DNA of 64,000 nucleotides from Limibacter armeniacum. GTDB lineage: Bacteria; Bacteroidota; Bacteroidia; Cytophagales; Flammeovirgaceae. Location: contig NZ_JBAJNO010000009.1 of the NCBI RefSeq assembly GCF_036880985.1, forward strand, positions 62,001 to 126,000, read 5' to 3'. How positions within the stretch are numbered: the first letter of the stretch is position 1; each line of letters starts with the position of its first letter. The notes beneath the pieces are model-generated. The model saw nothing but the letters and a program-made list of their open reading frames with translations, did no database searches and was not told the DNA's origin. The translations under genes were made by a program, and so were the position numbers. This document shows, in pieces, positions 26,827 to 34,679 of the stretch.

Positions 26827-27474
26827 ATGAAAACGATTATTGCACCATCAGTGCTGGCAGCTGATTTCGCCAACTTACAGCGCGATGTGGAAATGATTAA
26901 TGATAGCCAGGCTGACTGGTTTCATATCGATATTATGGATGGCGCATTTGTGCCAAACATTTCATTTGGTATTCCTGTGACTGAAGCGATTAACCGTCAC
27001 GCAAAGAAACCTCTTGATGTTCACCTGATGATCAACAATCCTGATCAGTACTTGGAGGCATTCAAGAATGCAGGTGCAGAGATGATCTCAGTACATATTG
27101 AGGCTTGTACACACCTACACAGAACTATTCAAAAGATCAAAGAATTGGGCTGTTGGGCAGGCGTTGCAGTAAACCCTCATACCTCTATTACACTTCTGGA
27201 AGACATCATCGAAGACCTTGACTATGTTTGTCTGATGTCTGTGAACCCTGGCTTTGGTGGTCAGAAGTTCATAGAGAAGACCTATGACAAGATCAGGGCA
27301 CTGAAAAAGATGATCGACGAGAAGGGCAGCAAAGCTCGTATCCAAATTGATGGAGGCGTGGATGAAGGTAACGCTGCCAAACTGATAGAAGCAGGTGCTT
27401 CGATTCTGGTTGCTGGTAGCTATGTTTTCAAAAACGAGAATCCGAAACTGGCAATTGAAAAGATCAAGATCTGA
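26827..27474 (+). CDS. rpe: Ribulose-phosphate 3-epimerase
   Basis: Interconverts ribulose 5-phosphate and xylulose 5-phosphate in the pentose phosphate pathway. The 215-residue TIM barrel shows the signature HIDIMDGAFVPNISFG (metal-binding His33 and Asp35, about residues 33-48), DVHLMI (second His/metal set), MSVNPGFGGQ for phosphate binding, and IDGGV with the catalytic Asp. The length is typical. It has its own promoter and a terminator 18 bases after its stop, so the following aspartate kinase gene is a separate unit. Confidence 0.96.
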   Translation: MKTIIAPSVLAADFANLQRDVEMINDSQADWFHIDIMDGAFVPNISFGIPVTEAINRHAKKPLDVHLMINNPDQYLEAFKNAGAEMISVHIEACTHLHRTIQKIKELGCWAGVAVNPHTSITLLEDIIEDLDYVCLMSVNPGFGGQKFIEKTYDKIRALKKMIDEKGSKARIQIDGGVDEGNAAKLIEAGASILVAGSYVFKNENPKLAIEKIKI

Positions 27475-27492
27475 TATAAGTAATCATAAAAT

Positions 27493-27528
27493 GGGTGTGT
27501 TGTCTAAGGGCAACACATCCTTGTTTTT
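27493..27528 (+). terminator. Terminator of rpe
   Basis: GGGTGTGTTG (27493-27502) pairs with CAACACATCC (27511-27520) with one wobble, followed by TTGTTTTT. Confidence 0.85.
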
Positions 27529-27596
27529 CACCCTATAACCTCCATTGAAGCAACCCCACCCTTTTTTTAATATTCAAAGCCCTTAATTGAAAAAAA

Positions 27597-28862
27597 ATGA
27601 AAGTATTTAAGTTTGGAGGAGCGTCTATCAAAGATGCAGATGCTGTTAGAAATGTAAAGACAATCATCAGCGAATATTCGGATAAAAGAAACCTTCTGGT
27701 TGTTGTATCTGCTATGGGCAAGTCCACGAATGGTCTAGAAGCTATTCTGGAAGCTTACCATAAGGGTGATGACTACAAGCCGCTGATTGAGGAAATGCGC
27801 AATTTCCACCTTGATATTTCTCGTGAGCTTTTCAACAACCAAGAAGCTACCATCTTCAAACAGCTGGATCAACTATTCTTCTTGCTGGAAAAGAAATTGA
27901 CATCAGGTATCGAAGATAAGGATGAACTTTATGACCAAATCGTATCTTTTGGTGAGCTGATTTCATCACATATCATTTCTGCTTACCTGAATCAAGAGGA
28001 CGTACCGACTCAATTTATTGATGCCCGTATCTACATTCAGACAAGTGAGACTTGGAGAGAAGGTCAAGTGGATTATGACTGGACAGAGCAGATGATCAAA
28101 GCTGAACTTCCTGCAATTCTTGATAAGCAAGTAATCCTGACTCAAGGTTTCATTGGCGGAACAATCAGCAACCGTACTACTACTTTAGGACGTGAAGGTT
28201 CTGACTTCAGTGCTGCCATTTTTGCACATTGCCTTGATGCTGATGGGTTGACTATCTGGAAAGATGTTCCCGGCATTATGAATGCTGATCCTAAACGTGT
28301 TCCTGATGCGACACTATATGATAAGCTGTCATACAAATATGCAGCGGAAATGACTTACTATGGAGCCTCAGTGATACACCCAAAAACGATCCGCCCATTG
28401 GCGGTAAAAGGCATTCCTCTTTACGTTAAGTCATTTGTACACCCTAGTGACCCCGGTACCGTAATTGGGGATGTGGAAATGAAAGACAATACCAAGACGG
28501 CTTATATTTTCAAGAAAAACCAATGTCTGATGCGCTTTGAGGAAAAGGACTTCCTAAACGTCAACAAGGCACACTTGGGAGTGGTTTTCAATGAACTTTC
28601 TAGGTACAATATTAAGCTGAACCTGACACGCAACAGTGCACTTTCATTCACAATCTGTGTAGATTACAATGAAAGCAACATCCAGCGTGTGATCAATGTG
28701 CTGTCAGACCATTTCTATATTTCTACCTTGAATCACCTAGAACTGATCACGGTCAGAAACTATACTGATGAAGCGATCAAAGGATTGGGCATTGACCCTG
28801 CTACTATACTGATCGAACAAAGAACAGATGACAATTATCAGGTTGTAAAAAAGGCAGATTAA
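27597..28862 (+). CDS. Aspartate kinase
   Basis: Phosphorylates aspartate, the first step towards Lys, Thr, Met and diaminopimelate. The kinase domain starts at KVFKFGGASIKD, and TLGREGSDFSAAIFA (about residues 195-210) is the substrate-binding part, with KDVPGIMNADP downstream. Two C-terminal ACT-type segments (about residues 300-410) would sense end products. It is a stand-alone kinase, not fused to homoserine dehydrogenase. The 421-residue length is close to the monofunctional type. I cannot tell which amino acid inhibits it, so I give no lysC/thrA name. ATG at 27597. Confidence 0.93.
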   Translation: MKVFKFGGASIKDADAVRNVKTIISEYSDKRNLLVVVSAMGKSTNGLEAILEAYHKGDDYKPLIEEMRNFHLDISRELFNNQEATIFKQLDQLFFLLEKKLTSGIEDKDELYDQIVSFGELISSHIISAYLNQEDVPTQFIDARIYIQTSETWREGQVDYDWTEQMIKAELPAILDKQVILTQGFIGGTISNRTTTLGREGSDFSAAIFAHCLDADGLTIWKDVPGIMNADPKRVPDATLYDKLSYKYAAEMTYYGASVIHPKTIRPLAVKGIPLYVKSFVHPSDPGTVIGDVEMKDNTKTAYIFKKNQCLMRFEEKDFLNVNKAHLGVVFNELSRYNIKLNLTRNSALSFTICVDYNESNIQRVINVLSDHFYISTLNHLELITVRNYTDEAIKGLGIDPATILIEQRTDDNYQVVKKAD

Positions 28863-28933
28863 TCCATCGCTTTTTTTAACTTTTCTGATAAAATCACATA
28901 TTTGTAATCATCGTCCTGACATTAGGACTTCCA

Positions 28934-28982
28934 ACATGGAGCAATTGACTAAGACATTATATCCTATTCTTTTGCTCCATGT
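28934..28982. repeat. 11-bp perfect inverted repeat upstream of the acidic-protein gene
   Basis: ACATGGAGCAA (28934-28944) recurs inverted as TTGCTCCATGT (28972-28982) with a 27-base spacer. No T-run follows, so a terminator is unlikely on the plus strand. It may be a regulatory hairpin or an operator pair 87 bases before the ATG. Confidence 0.4.
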
Positions 28983-29068
28983 ATTTAAGGAAATCACGTT
29001 GTCAAGTATGATAACCGATTTCCTATCAATCTCAATTTATCACACAACAAAAATGTCTCTGACATCTT

Positions 29069-29506
29069 ATGACCATGAACACCGAAGCTATTGAAAAGGC
29101 GCTGATTGAAATCATTAAAAAAAGATCTGAACTGAATCAACTGAGCTACGAGGACGAAAAGTACGACGAAACTGAGGATGCGCTCCATGATTTGGAAGAC
29201 GACTTTGTAGATGATCACGGTGACACACTTGAGGATATCCTTTCAGACGTACATGATGACCTATGCCCTGACATCGACGTTCTTTCTCCGTTGAGCTATA
29301 TTGCCCAACAATATGTTCAGACTGGCGAAAATGCAATGGGACCTGAGTATGACGTAACTTTTGACCAAGGCGTTTTCGTAGAGGTTGATGATTATTTAGG
29401 TAAACCAACCAAACTGGTAATCATCCCAAATCCTCTTAGAATCATCTTGAACATAGACCGCCAAAACAGAGAGCTTGTGTGGTCAAAAGAGACTAAAAAG
29501 CAGTAA
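29069..29506 (+). CDS. Acidic cytoplasmic protein of unknown function
   Basis: 145 residues with no signal peptide or membrane helix. The N-terminal half is strongly acidic (YEDEKYDETEDALHDLEDDF, then DDHGDTLEDILSDVHDDL), followed by SPLSYIAQQY and a beta-rich C-terminal half ending VWSKETKKQ. I do not recognise a named family, but the coding pattern is good and the start at 29069 (ATG ACC ATG) is unambiguous to within two codons. Its stop is 10 bases from the inferred end of the IS630 element, so the insertion has probably replaced the gene's native downstream region and terminator. Confidence 0.75.
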   Translation: MTMNTEAIEKALIEIIKKRSELNQLSYEDEKYDETEDALHDLEDDFVDDHGDTLEDILSDVHDDLCPDIDVLSPLSYIAQQYVQTGENAMGPEYDVTFDQGVFVEVDDYLGKPTKLVIIPNPLRIILNIDRQNRELVWSKETKKQ

Positions 29507-29522
29507 TCGCAATATTAAGCAA

Positions 29523-30215
29523 CTATTGAAATGAAATGGAGAATTTCTCTCCTATGTTTTCAAGGATATAGATTATCTGTTTTTCTAGGTCTTGTTTAGA
29601 GGTATAAGCATACTTAGGCAACCATGTATATTTTATTTCTTTCCAGAGTCTTTCAATCAAATTAAGCTCAGGAGAATAAGGAGGGATAAAGAAGAGTATA
29701 AGTCCTTTATCCCTCCATTTTTCGATTTGTTCCTTGAATCTATGACTTCGATGTGTAGGTGCATTGTCTAACACGACAATGGTTGGACGAATTATGTCAC
29801 TGGCAAAGCGATCAAAGCACTCAATAACTATTTCAGAGTTGGCAGCCCCTTGAAAGAGAAAAGACTTGAATGATTGTGTTCTACTCATAAACCCGAGTAC
29901 GGTCAGATTTGCACTTGGCACGGAAGGAAGCAATATCCTTTTACCTTTTAGTTGCCATGCATAAGGCACACTTGGGATAAGGTTGACGCCCATTTCATCA
30001 AAGAAATAAAGATCGATTCTTCCCTGCTCCTCCTTTTTCTTAAGTGTATTCAGCCATTGGTGGGCTTTTTCAAAGTCTTCCTGATTCCGTTTATGCAGCA
30101 AGCTTTTGCGGCTTCTTTTCCATCGGTAACCCCATTTCTTCATCCAACGTCGTAGCGTTGAGACTTTCACCCACTTTTGACAATGCTCCTTGATGTAGGT
30201 TTGAACTCTTGACAA
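29523..30215 (-). CDS. IS630 family transposase, DDE catalytic part
   Basis: This frame carries the DDE endonuclease domain of an IS630/Tc1-like transposase. The first Asp lies in LYFFDEMGVNL, the second in IVVLDNAPTHRS and the Glu in ELNLIERLWKEIK, so the catalytic triad is intact. The start-like TTG at 30215 is probably not used. The frame is open upstream to the A8 run at 30248-30255, where a -1 shift from the upstream ORF would join the two into a 334-residue protein, the usual size for this family. Confidence 0.9.
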   Translation of the reverse strand: MSRVQTYIKEHCQKWVKVSTLRRWMKKWGYRWKRSRKSLLHKRNQEDFEKAHQWLNTLKKKEEQGRIDLYFFDEMGVNLIPSVPYAWQLKGKRILLPSVPSANLTVLGFMSRTQSFKSFLFQGAANSEIVIECFDRFASDIIRPTIVVLDNAPTHRSHRFKEQIEKWRDKGLILFFIPPYSPELNLIERLWKEIKYTWLPKYAYTSKQDLEKQIIYILENIGEKFSISFQ

Positions 30216-30232
30216 GCGCTGTACGCCATCCT

Positions 30233-30526
30233 TTAGGAAATCAATGATTTTTTTTCCTCTGACGCCTTGAAACTTTTGCGGGGATGCTGCTGTGGCTTGC
30301 TATCATACAGACCTGAAAAGCCGTGCTGTTGCCAATGCTGAATCCAACGGCTAACCGTTTCGATTTTATTCACTTGCAAGATCTCAGTTAACTGTGTAAA
30401 GTTAAAGCCTTGGGCGTAAAGCAGGACTGCATGAGAACGGAGGCGTACCCGTGAGGAGGTATCGTACTTATACAGCTTTTCGAGCTTGCTGCGATCTTCT
30501 GGTGTCAGAGTCAGTTGTGGTTTCAT
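30233..30526 (-). CDS. IS630 family transposase, N-terminal helix-turn-helix part
   Basis: 97 residues with the DNA-binding helix-turn-helix typical of IS630 (LTPEDRSKLEKLY..., RLRSHAVLLYAQG, QLTEILQVNKIETVSRWIQHW). It ends 15 bases beyond an A8 run (plus-strand T8 at 30248-30255). The frame two bases on is open through the run into the catalytic ORF. Translational or transcriptional slippage by -1 on such runs is known in IS630 elements. Both ORFs lie on the same strand and share the element's ends. Confidence 0.88.
   Translation of the reverse strand: MKPQLTLTPEDRSKLEKLYKYDTSSRVRLRSHAVLLYAQGFNFTQLTEILQVNKIETVSRWIQHWQQHGFSGLYDSKPQQHPRKSFKASEEKKSLIS
30248..30255 (-). promoter_or_regulatory. 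A8 slippery site for -1 frameshifting of the transposase
   Basis: In the transposase sense strand, eight A follow GAGG, reading GAA AAA AAA TCA in the first frame. Rereading the last A gives ATC ATT GAT TTC and leads, without a stop, into the catalytic ORF. This is the sort of slippage site used by several IS families. Confidence 0.7.
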
Positions 30527-30578
30527 GATATCACAACAAAACTTCCGTTTTCAATTGTTCCTCTGCTTATTTGCACAT

Positions 30579-30617
30579 AAAAAAGCCCTGTTCAATACAA
30601 GATGAACAGGGCCTTTT
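30579..30617. terminator. Bidirectional terminator
   Basis: GCCCTGTTCA (30585-30594) pairs with TGAACAGGGC (30603-30612), with A-runs before and T-runs after. It lies 15 bases beyond the stop of the leftward redoxin gene and separates it from the IS element. Confidence 0.88.
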
Positions 30618-30632
30618 TATGATTTCATTATT

Positions 30633-31316
30633 TTATTGAGCCTTGATCGAACACCCAATAGCTTTAGTTTCTGCTACACTTACCTCAGTACCTGAAACCA
30701 ATGCCTCTACTGCATCAGCTACATACTTTTCAGTTGCCTTTGAAGCATCCTTGTAATTGTTGTCAATAGCACCAATGTATTTTACAACCAGCTTATTGTT
30801 TTCCTTATTCAGTAGGTAAACATGCGGTGTTCTTGTTGCTCCATAAACAGGGTAAACTTCCTGACCTTCATCAAACAGGTAAGGGAATGTAAAACCTTTA
30901 TCAGATGCTCTCTCCTTCATTTTATCAAATGAGTCTTCTGGTTGAAGAGAAGGGTCATTCGGGTTGATCGCAATTACTGGATATCCCTTGTCCTTGAACT
31001 GCTTGTCCAGCTCGATAATTCTATCTTCATATGCAACCGCATAAGGACAGTGGTTACAAGTAAAGATGACAATAAAGCCTTTTGCATCTGCAAAATCATT
31101 CATTGAGACCATTGTTCCATCTATATTCTTCAGACGGAAATCCGTAGCCTCATCCCCTACTGAATATCCAGCAGGCTGAGTTTCTTCAGCAGATGCTTCC
31201 GTTGCTGTTGCTACTTTAACTTCTTGCTCTTGGGTATCTGCAGATTTTTCCGCAGTCTTGCCGCAACCGACAATTGCCATTACAGCCACTGACAAGATTA
31301 ATGTTACTTTTTTCAT
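30633..31316 (-). CDS. Redoxin/AhpC-TSA-like thioredoxin-fold lipoprotein
   Basis: Exported thioredoxin-fold protein of 227 residues. A lipobox VGC places Cys18 as the modified residue, followed by a Ser/Thr/Glu-rich spacer. The redoxin domain begins around VGDEATDFRLKNIDG and contains the dithiol motif CNHC (Cys87, Cys90) with the PYAVAYEDR element after it, typical of a Bacteroidota subgroup annotated as thioredoxin family or peroxiredoxin-like. A cis-Pro is seen in TRTPHVYLL. The conserved C-terminal GCSIK is present. It lies 30 bases downstream of the TlpA-like gene on the same strand, so the two are likely cotranscribed and act in envelope thiol redox. Confidence 0.9.
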   Translation of the reverse strand: MKKVTLILSVAVMAIVGCGKTAEKSADTQEQEVKVATATEASAEETQPAGYSVGDEATDFRLKNIDGTMVSMNDFADAKGFIVIFTCNHCPYAVAYEDRIIELDKQFKDKGYPVIAINPNDPSLQPEDSFDKMKERASDKGFTFPYLFDEGQEVYPVYGATRTPHVYLLNKENNKLVVKYIGAIDNNYKDASKATEKYVADAVEALVSGTEVSVAETKAIGCSIKAQ

Positions 31317-31346
31317 TAGTTCTAGGAATTAAGGAGTTGATGATAA

Positions 31347-31883
31347 TTATAATTTTTTGTTCAATTCTTTTTCAAGCAATTCATAGTCAAACGACTGTTC
31401 ATAAAAAGAATAATCATTCCCTTTGTAGATCACAGTTGCAGGAATAGCCCCAGACCACTTTTCACTTACCTTATTGATCCATGCGTTGGCATCGGGATCA
31501 TCGAGCAGCAGCACTTCAGATGCTATATTTTTTTTCTGCATAAAATTACCCAGCTTCTTTTCTGCCTGTTCCTTAAAGTCAAGGCTTACCAGCATCACCT
31601 TTACAGGTTTACCTTTGTAAGTTGTGTTCAGTTGCTCAAAAGCAGGTAACTCTTCTACACAAGGCTTGCACCAAGTTGCCCAAAAATTCACAACATAGGT
31701 CGTATCGTTCTGCCTGTGTAACAAAGGCTCAAAAGTTTTAAAATCATATACAGGAACCTCACCTGCCTGTGTCGAAATATATTCAAGGGGTGTTGGTCTT
31801 TCCTGCTTTTGTTCCGACTGCTGACAGCTTCCTAAACAAACCATGGACAGCAAACAGAGTAAGAACAATTGTCTTTTCATCAT
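31347..31883 (-). CDS. TlpA/ResA-like thiol-disulfide lipoprotein
   Basis: Envelope thioredoxin with the active-site motif WCKPC (residues 71-75), the cis-Pro in GAIPATVIYKG and a Cys20 lipobox (LGSC). The 178-residue chain from the ATG at 31883 puts the signal peptide right at the N-terminus; an upstream in-frame start at 31940 would add 19 residues, so I reject it. Proteins of this type reduce disulfides in the periplasm, often for cytochrome c maturation. No such partner is nearby, only the second redoxin lipoprotein 30 bases downstream. Confidence 0.9.
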   Translation of the reverse strand: MMKRQLFLLCLLSMVCLGSCQQSEQKQERPTPLEYISTQAGEVPVYDFKTFEPLLHRQNDTTYVVNFWATWCKPCVEELPAFEQLNTTYKGKPVKVMLVSLDFKEQAEKKLGNFMQKKNIASEVLLLDDPDANAWINKVSEKWSGAIPATVIYKGNDYSFYEQSFDYELLEKELNKKL

Positions 31884-32065
31884 ATCAGTCAGGGTTATTA
31901 TAAGTTGGTTATTTGAGTATAACGCCTTTTTTATATTCAAATATATATTAGAAAATTTATATTATGAACATTCATTTCGCTTAAATGGATTTATTACATA
32001 TTAAACAAATGCTACTAAATAGTTATATATCATTATGTTAAAATACCAAAAGCTACCTGTAACAT

Positions 32066-32096
32066 ATTGCATTCACCTCATATATCCTTACTTTTG
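32066..32096 (+). promoter_or_regulatory. Bacteroidota-type promoter of the class C-like serine hydrolase gene
   Basis: ATTG (32066-32069) and TACTTTTG (32089-32096) are 19 bases apart. The second box is a perfect TAnnTTTG. The start codon follows 52 bases later. Confidence 0.55.
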
Positions 32097-32147
32097 TGAT
32101 CGCTTTATAGCCAACAAATTATCTCATGTCTCAAGCAAACATTAAGC

Positions 32148-33335
32148 ATGCATAGACTAAAGCAACTTACTTTACTAACCGCTTTTTCACTTTTCACTTA
32201 TGGATGCGTAGAGGTACACTCAGAAGGAAACCAGCAACATAACCTTACTAAAGATAGCCATGCTATCAATAAGGAAGATAGCCTCAAGGCAGCTGCTGAA
32301 GCCCACGCACTAGAACTCAAGAAAAGTAATTTAGACTCCATCTTTCAACATATCCACCAATACAGGCGATTCAATGGGACAGTACTCGTATCCCAAAAAG
32401 GCGATGTCCTATACAAGAATGCTTTTGGATATAAAGACTTCAGCAGTCGAGCTAAAATGGAAAGTCACGACATTTTCCAACTTGCTTCAGTTTCCAAGCA
32501 ATTCACAGCCATGGCAATCATGCTGCTGAAACAGCGAGGGCAGTTAGACTATGATGAGTCTGTCAAAAAATACTTACCTGACTTCCCTTACGATGAGAGC
32601 ATTACCATCCGACAATTGCTGACCCACCGTTCGGGATTGCCTAACTACATTTATGTGGCTGACAAGAAAGTGGATGACCAACGAGAACCAACCACAAATG
32701 AAGATATGCTGAAGTTTTTCTTTGAAGAAAAACCTAATATTTACGGTCAGCCAGATGGACGGTTCGATTACAACAACTCCAATTACTTCTTGCTGAGCTG
32801 TATCGTGGAGCATGTTGCTGATAAGCCCTTTTGGCAATTTATGAATGAGGAGTTCTTCGAACCTATTGGCATGGAGAATACATTTGCATGGAATGAAAAG
32901 CAAGCCGAAACACATCAAGACAAGCTCACAACTGGATACTCAGGAAGACGTAAAGCTTTCCACAGTTATTTTCTAGACTCTGTTCTCGGTGACAAAAGCA
33001 TCTACTCTTCAGCAGAGGACCTTTACAAATGGGATCAGGCAATCTTCGGGTATCAGATTATCAAAAAAGAGATCCTTGAAGAAGCTTTTGAAGACAGTAT
33101 AGATAAAACAAAGAGCCAAAGGAACTATGGGTTTGGCTACAGGCTTTTCCATTGTTCAGATGGAACCAAGGTAATCTGGCACAGTGGCTGGTGGAGAGGG
33201 TACGCAACATTGTTTGTCCACTACCCTGCCAACGAAACCACATTGATAGTATTGAGCAACTATGTAAACAAAAGCTATTTGAATCTCAACAGCGTACTGG
33301 ATTTACTTGAAATACCTGAGTTCAAAAGAGTATAA
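32148..33335 (+). CDS. Serine hydrolase of the class C beta-lactamase family (lipoprotein)
   Basis: Envelope serine hydrolase of 395 residues with a type II signal peptide (TYGC, Cys20). All three active-site elements are present: SxxK at Ser114-Lys117 (SVSK), YxN at Tyr208-Asn210 (DYNNSN) and the KTG-equivalent HSG at 345-347. RSGLPNY is the usual surface loop. It could be a D-amino-peptidase, carboxypeptidase or esterase; real beta-lactamase activity cannot be inferred. The coding region ends with a strong terminator before the class A-like neighbour, so these paralogous folds are adjacent but separately transcribed. Confidence 0.9.
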   Translation: MHRLKQLTLLTAFSLFTYGCVEVHSEGNQQHNLTKDSHAINKEDSLKAAAEAHALELKKSNLDSIFQHIHQYRRFNGTVLVSQKGDVLYKNAFGYKDFSSRAKMESHDIFQLASVSKQFTAMAIMLLKQRGQLDYDESVKKYLPDFPYDESITIRQLLTHRSGLPNYIYVADKKVDDQREPTTNEDMLKFFFEEKPNIYGQPDGRFDYNNSNYFLLSCIVEHVADKPFWQFMNEEFFEPIGMENTFAWNEKQAETHQDKLTTGYSGRRKAFHSYFLDSVLGDKSIYSSAEDLYKWDQAIFGYQIIKKEILEEAFEDSIDKTKSQRNYGFGYRLFHCSDGTKVIWHSGWWRGYATLFVHYPANETTLIVLSNYVNKSYLNLNSVLDLLEIPEFKRV

Positions 33336-33362
33336 TAATATCATTTTGACTCACAATAACTT

Positions 33363-33430
33363 AAATGGTTGTATAGCCTTCTGTGATAAGATTCTTTAAA
33401 CTCAATCACAGCCTATACAACCATTTTTAG
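33363..33430 (+). terminator. Very long hairpin terminator of the serine hydrolase gene
   Basis: AAATGGTTGTATAG (33363-33376) pairs with CTATACAACCATTT (33413-33426), and inside it CTGTGAT (33381-33387) pairs with ATCACAG (33405-33411). A TTTAG tail follows. With 21 paired bases it is unusually long for a terminator. Confidence 0.75.
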
Positions 33431-33538
33431 TACATTGCATACCAAGACTTTTTAATTTATCCACATAACAGGCGCTTGCAGAATTTTTTGATTTCAACAG
33501 GGCAATTCAGCTGGTGTTTGTATACTATCTTGCAATCA

Positions 33539-34627
33539 ATGAAAAAAATGACACTGCTGTGCTTGGCTTTTTTTGTCTTTTTAAACGTCCAAGCAATTGC
33601 TCAGGAAAGTCCAACGGATATTATCCTCTCCTTCCTTAAAAACAATCCCAACAAAATGTCCCTAAGCTATTCAGTCAATGGGAAAGAGTATATCCATTAC
33701 AGTGATGACCTTTTGGTCACTGTCGGCCAGTTGAGCAATATGGTGATAGCCGTAGAATACGCCCGACAAGCTGCTGCTGGTAAGATCCAGCCAGAAAAGC
33801 CTGTTAAAATCAGTGACATTAATGTTTATAACCTCAACACCAACCGCTTCAATGTCTGGACGGACTACCTTACTTATACCAAGAAACTGAGAGGAGGAAG
33901 TATCAGGTTAAAGGATGTTGCAGCAGGAATGATTTCGTTCAGCTCTGAATCCTGTGCTGATTACCTGATAGACTTGTTGGGCATGGAAAACATCAACGAT
34001 AACCTTCAAAAGTTAAAACTGTATCAACATACTCAGATTTTCCCGATTGGTGCCGCTGATATGCTTTGCAGCAATCCTTACAACTCTCCTCCAGAATTGT
34101 ATATAGACAGCCTTTACAAGCTCTCACAGACAGACTTTATAGATGCTACAATCAAGCTAAGAGAGACACTGAAAAAAGACACTGTACTATTAAATCAGAT
34201 CAATTACGAGAGTGAGCACAAGCATGAGTACCTGTCATTACTTTCAGACAAAGCGCCTAAATCATCCACTCAGGAATACGTTTCCTTGGCTGAAAAAATC
34301 AACAGCCGAAATTACTTTTCCAAAGCGGAACAAGACCACCTCAATTATGTAATGGAGGCAATTCCGATGACCTCCCCTATCACCAGCAAACACTTTCAGT
34401 ATTGCGGTTTTATGACCAGTGCCAATATTGACATGGTAATGGCAGTTCTTTATGGTACCGACAAAAAAGGAAATAAGGTACAGTTGGCTTGTGTTTTCAG
34501 TGACCTATCCAGAAGTGAGCACATTGATATCGCAACCAACATCAACCATTTTATTTTTGACATTGCGGAAAACTTTGACCATATGCGCAAGTTCAAGTCA
34601 GAGCTAAACAATATTATCAGAAACTGA
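33539..34627 (+). CDS. Class A beta-lactamase-fold protein lacking catalytic motifs
   Basis: A 362-residue exported protein from the ATG at 33539 (signal peptide MKKMTLLCLAFFVFLNVQAIA); the frame is open further upstream to 33476, but only without a signal. The layout resembles class A beta-lactamase/transpeptidase-like serine hydrolases. The position of SxxK reads TVGQ (residues 61-64 of this start), SDN reads SES (136-138), and KTG reads YCG near residue 285. The whole active site is thus altered, so it is probably a non-catalytic binding protein or a much-diverged enzyme. A shared terminator at 34643 ends it. The function is unknown. Confidence 0.75.
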   Translation: MKKMTLLCLAFFVFLNVQAIAQESPTDIILSFLKNNPNKMSLSYSVNGKEYIHYSDDLLVTVGQLSNMVIAVEYARQAAAGKIQPEKPVKISDINVYNLNTNRFNVWTDYLTYTKKLRGGSIRLKDVAAGMISFSSESCADYLIDLLGMENINDNLQKLKLYQHTQIFPIGAADMLCSNPYNSPPELYIDSLYKLSQTDFIDATIKLRETLKKDTVLLNQINYESEHKHEYLSLLSDKAPKSSTQEYVSLAEKINSRNYFSKAEQDHLNYVMEAIPMTSPITSKHFQYCGFMTSANIDMVMAVLYGTDKKGNKVQLACVFSDLSRSEHIDIATNINHFIFDIAENFDHMRKFKSELNNIIRN

Positions 34628-34642
34628 TAAAAGCTGAACAAC

Positions 34643-34679
34643 AAAAAAGCCTCACAGAATACGCTGTGAGGCTTTTTTT
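34643..34679. terminator. Bidirectional terminator between convergent genes
   Basis: GCCTCACAG (34649-34657) pairs with CTGTGAGGC (34664-34672), with A6 before and T7 after. The T-run overlaps the last bases of the leftward coiled-coil gene's stop. Confidence 0.9.

Larger units (their letters stand above)
29518..30567 (-). mobile_element. IS630-family insertion sequence with two overlapping-phase ORFs
   Basis: The element encodes a two-frame IS630-type transposase. Both ends read AGCA... inward, next to a TA dinucleotide (29516-29517 and 30568-30569), as expected from IS630 insertion at TA. The ATTGAAA core of the terminal repeats is found at both ends, but one end carries five extra bases before it. 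The boundaries are therefore good to a few bases only. The transposase is intact if a -1 shift occurs at the A8 run, so the element may be active. Confidence 0.8.

Noticed and set aside
33476-33538. Upstream start for the class A-like protein
   Set aside because: It would put 21 residues in front of a clean signal peptide that starts at the ATG at 33539.
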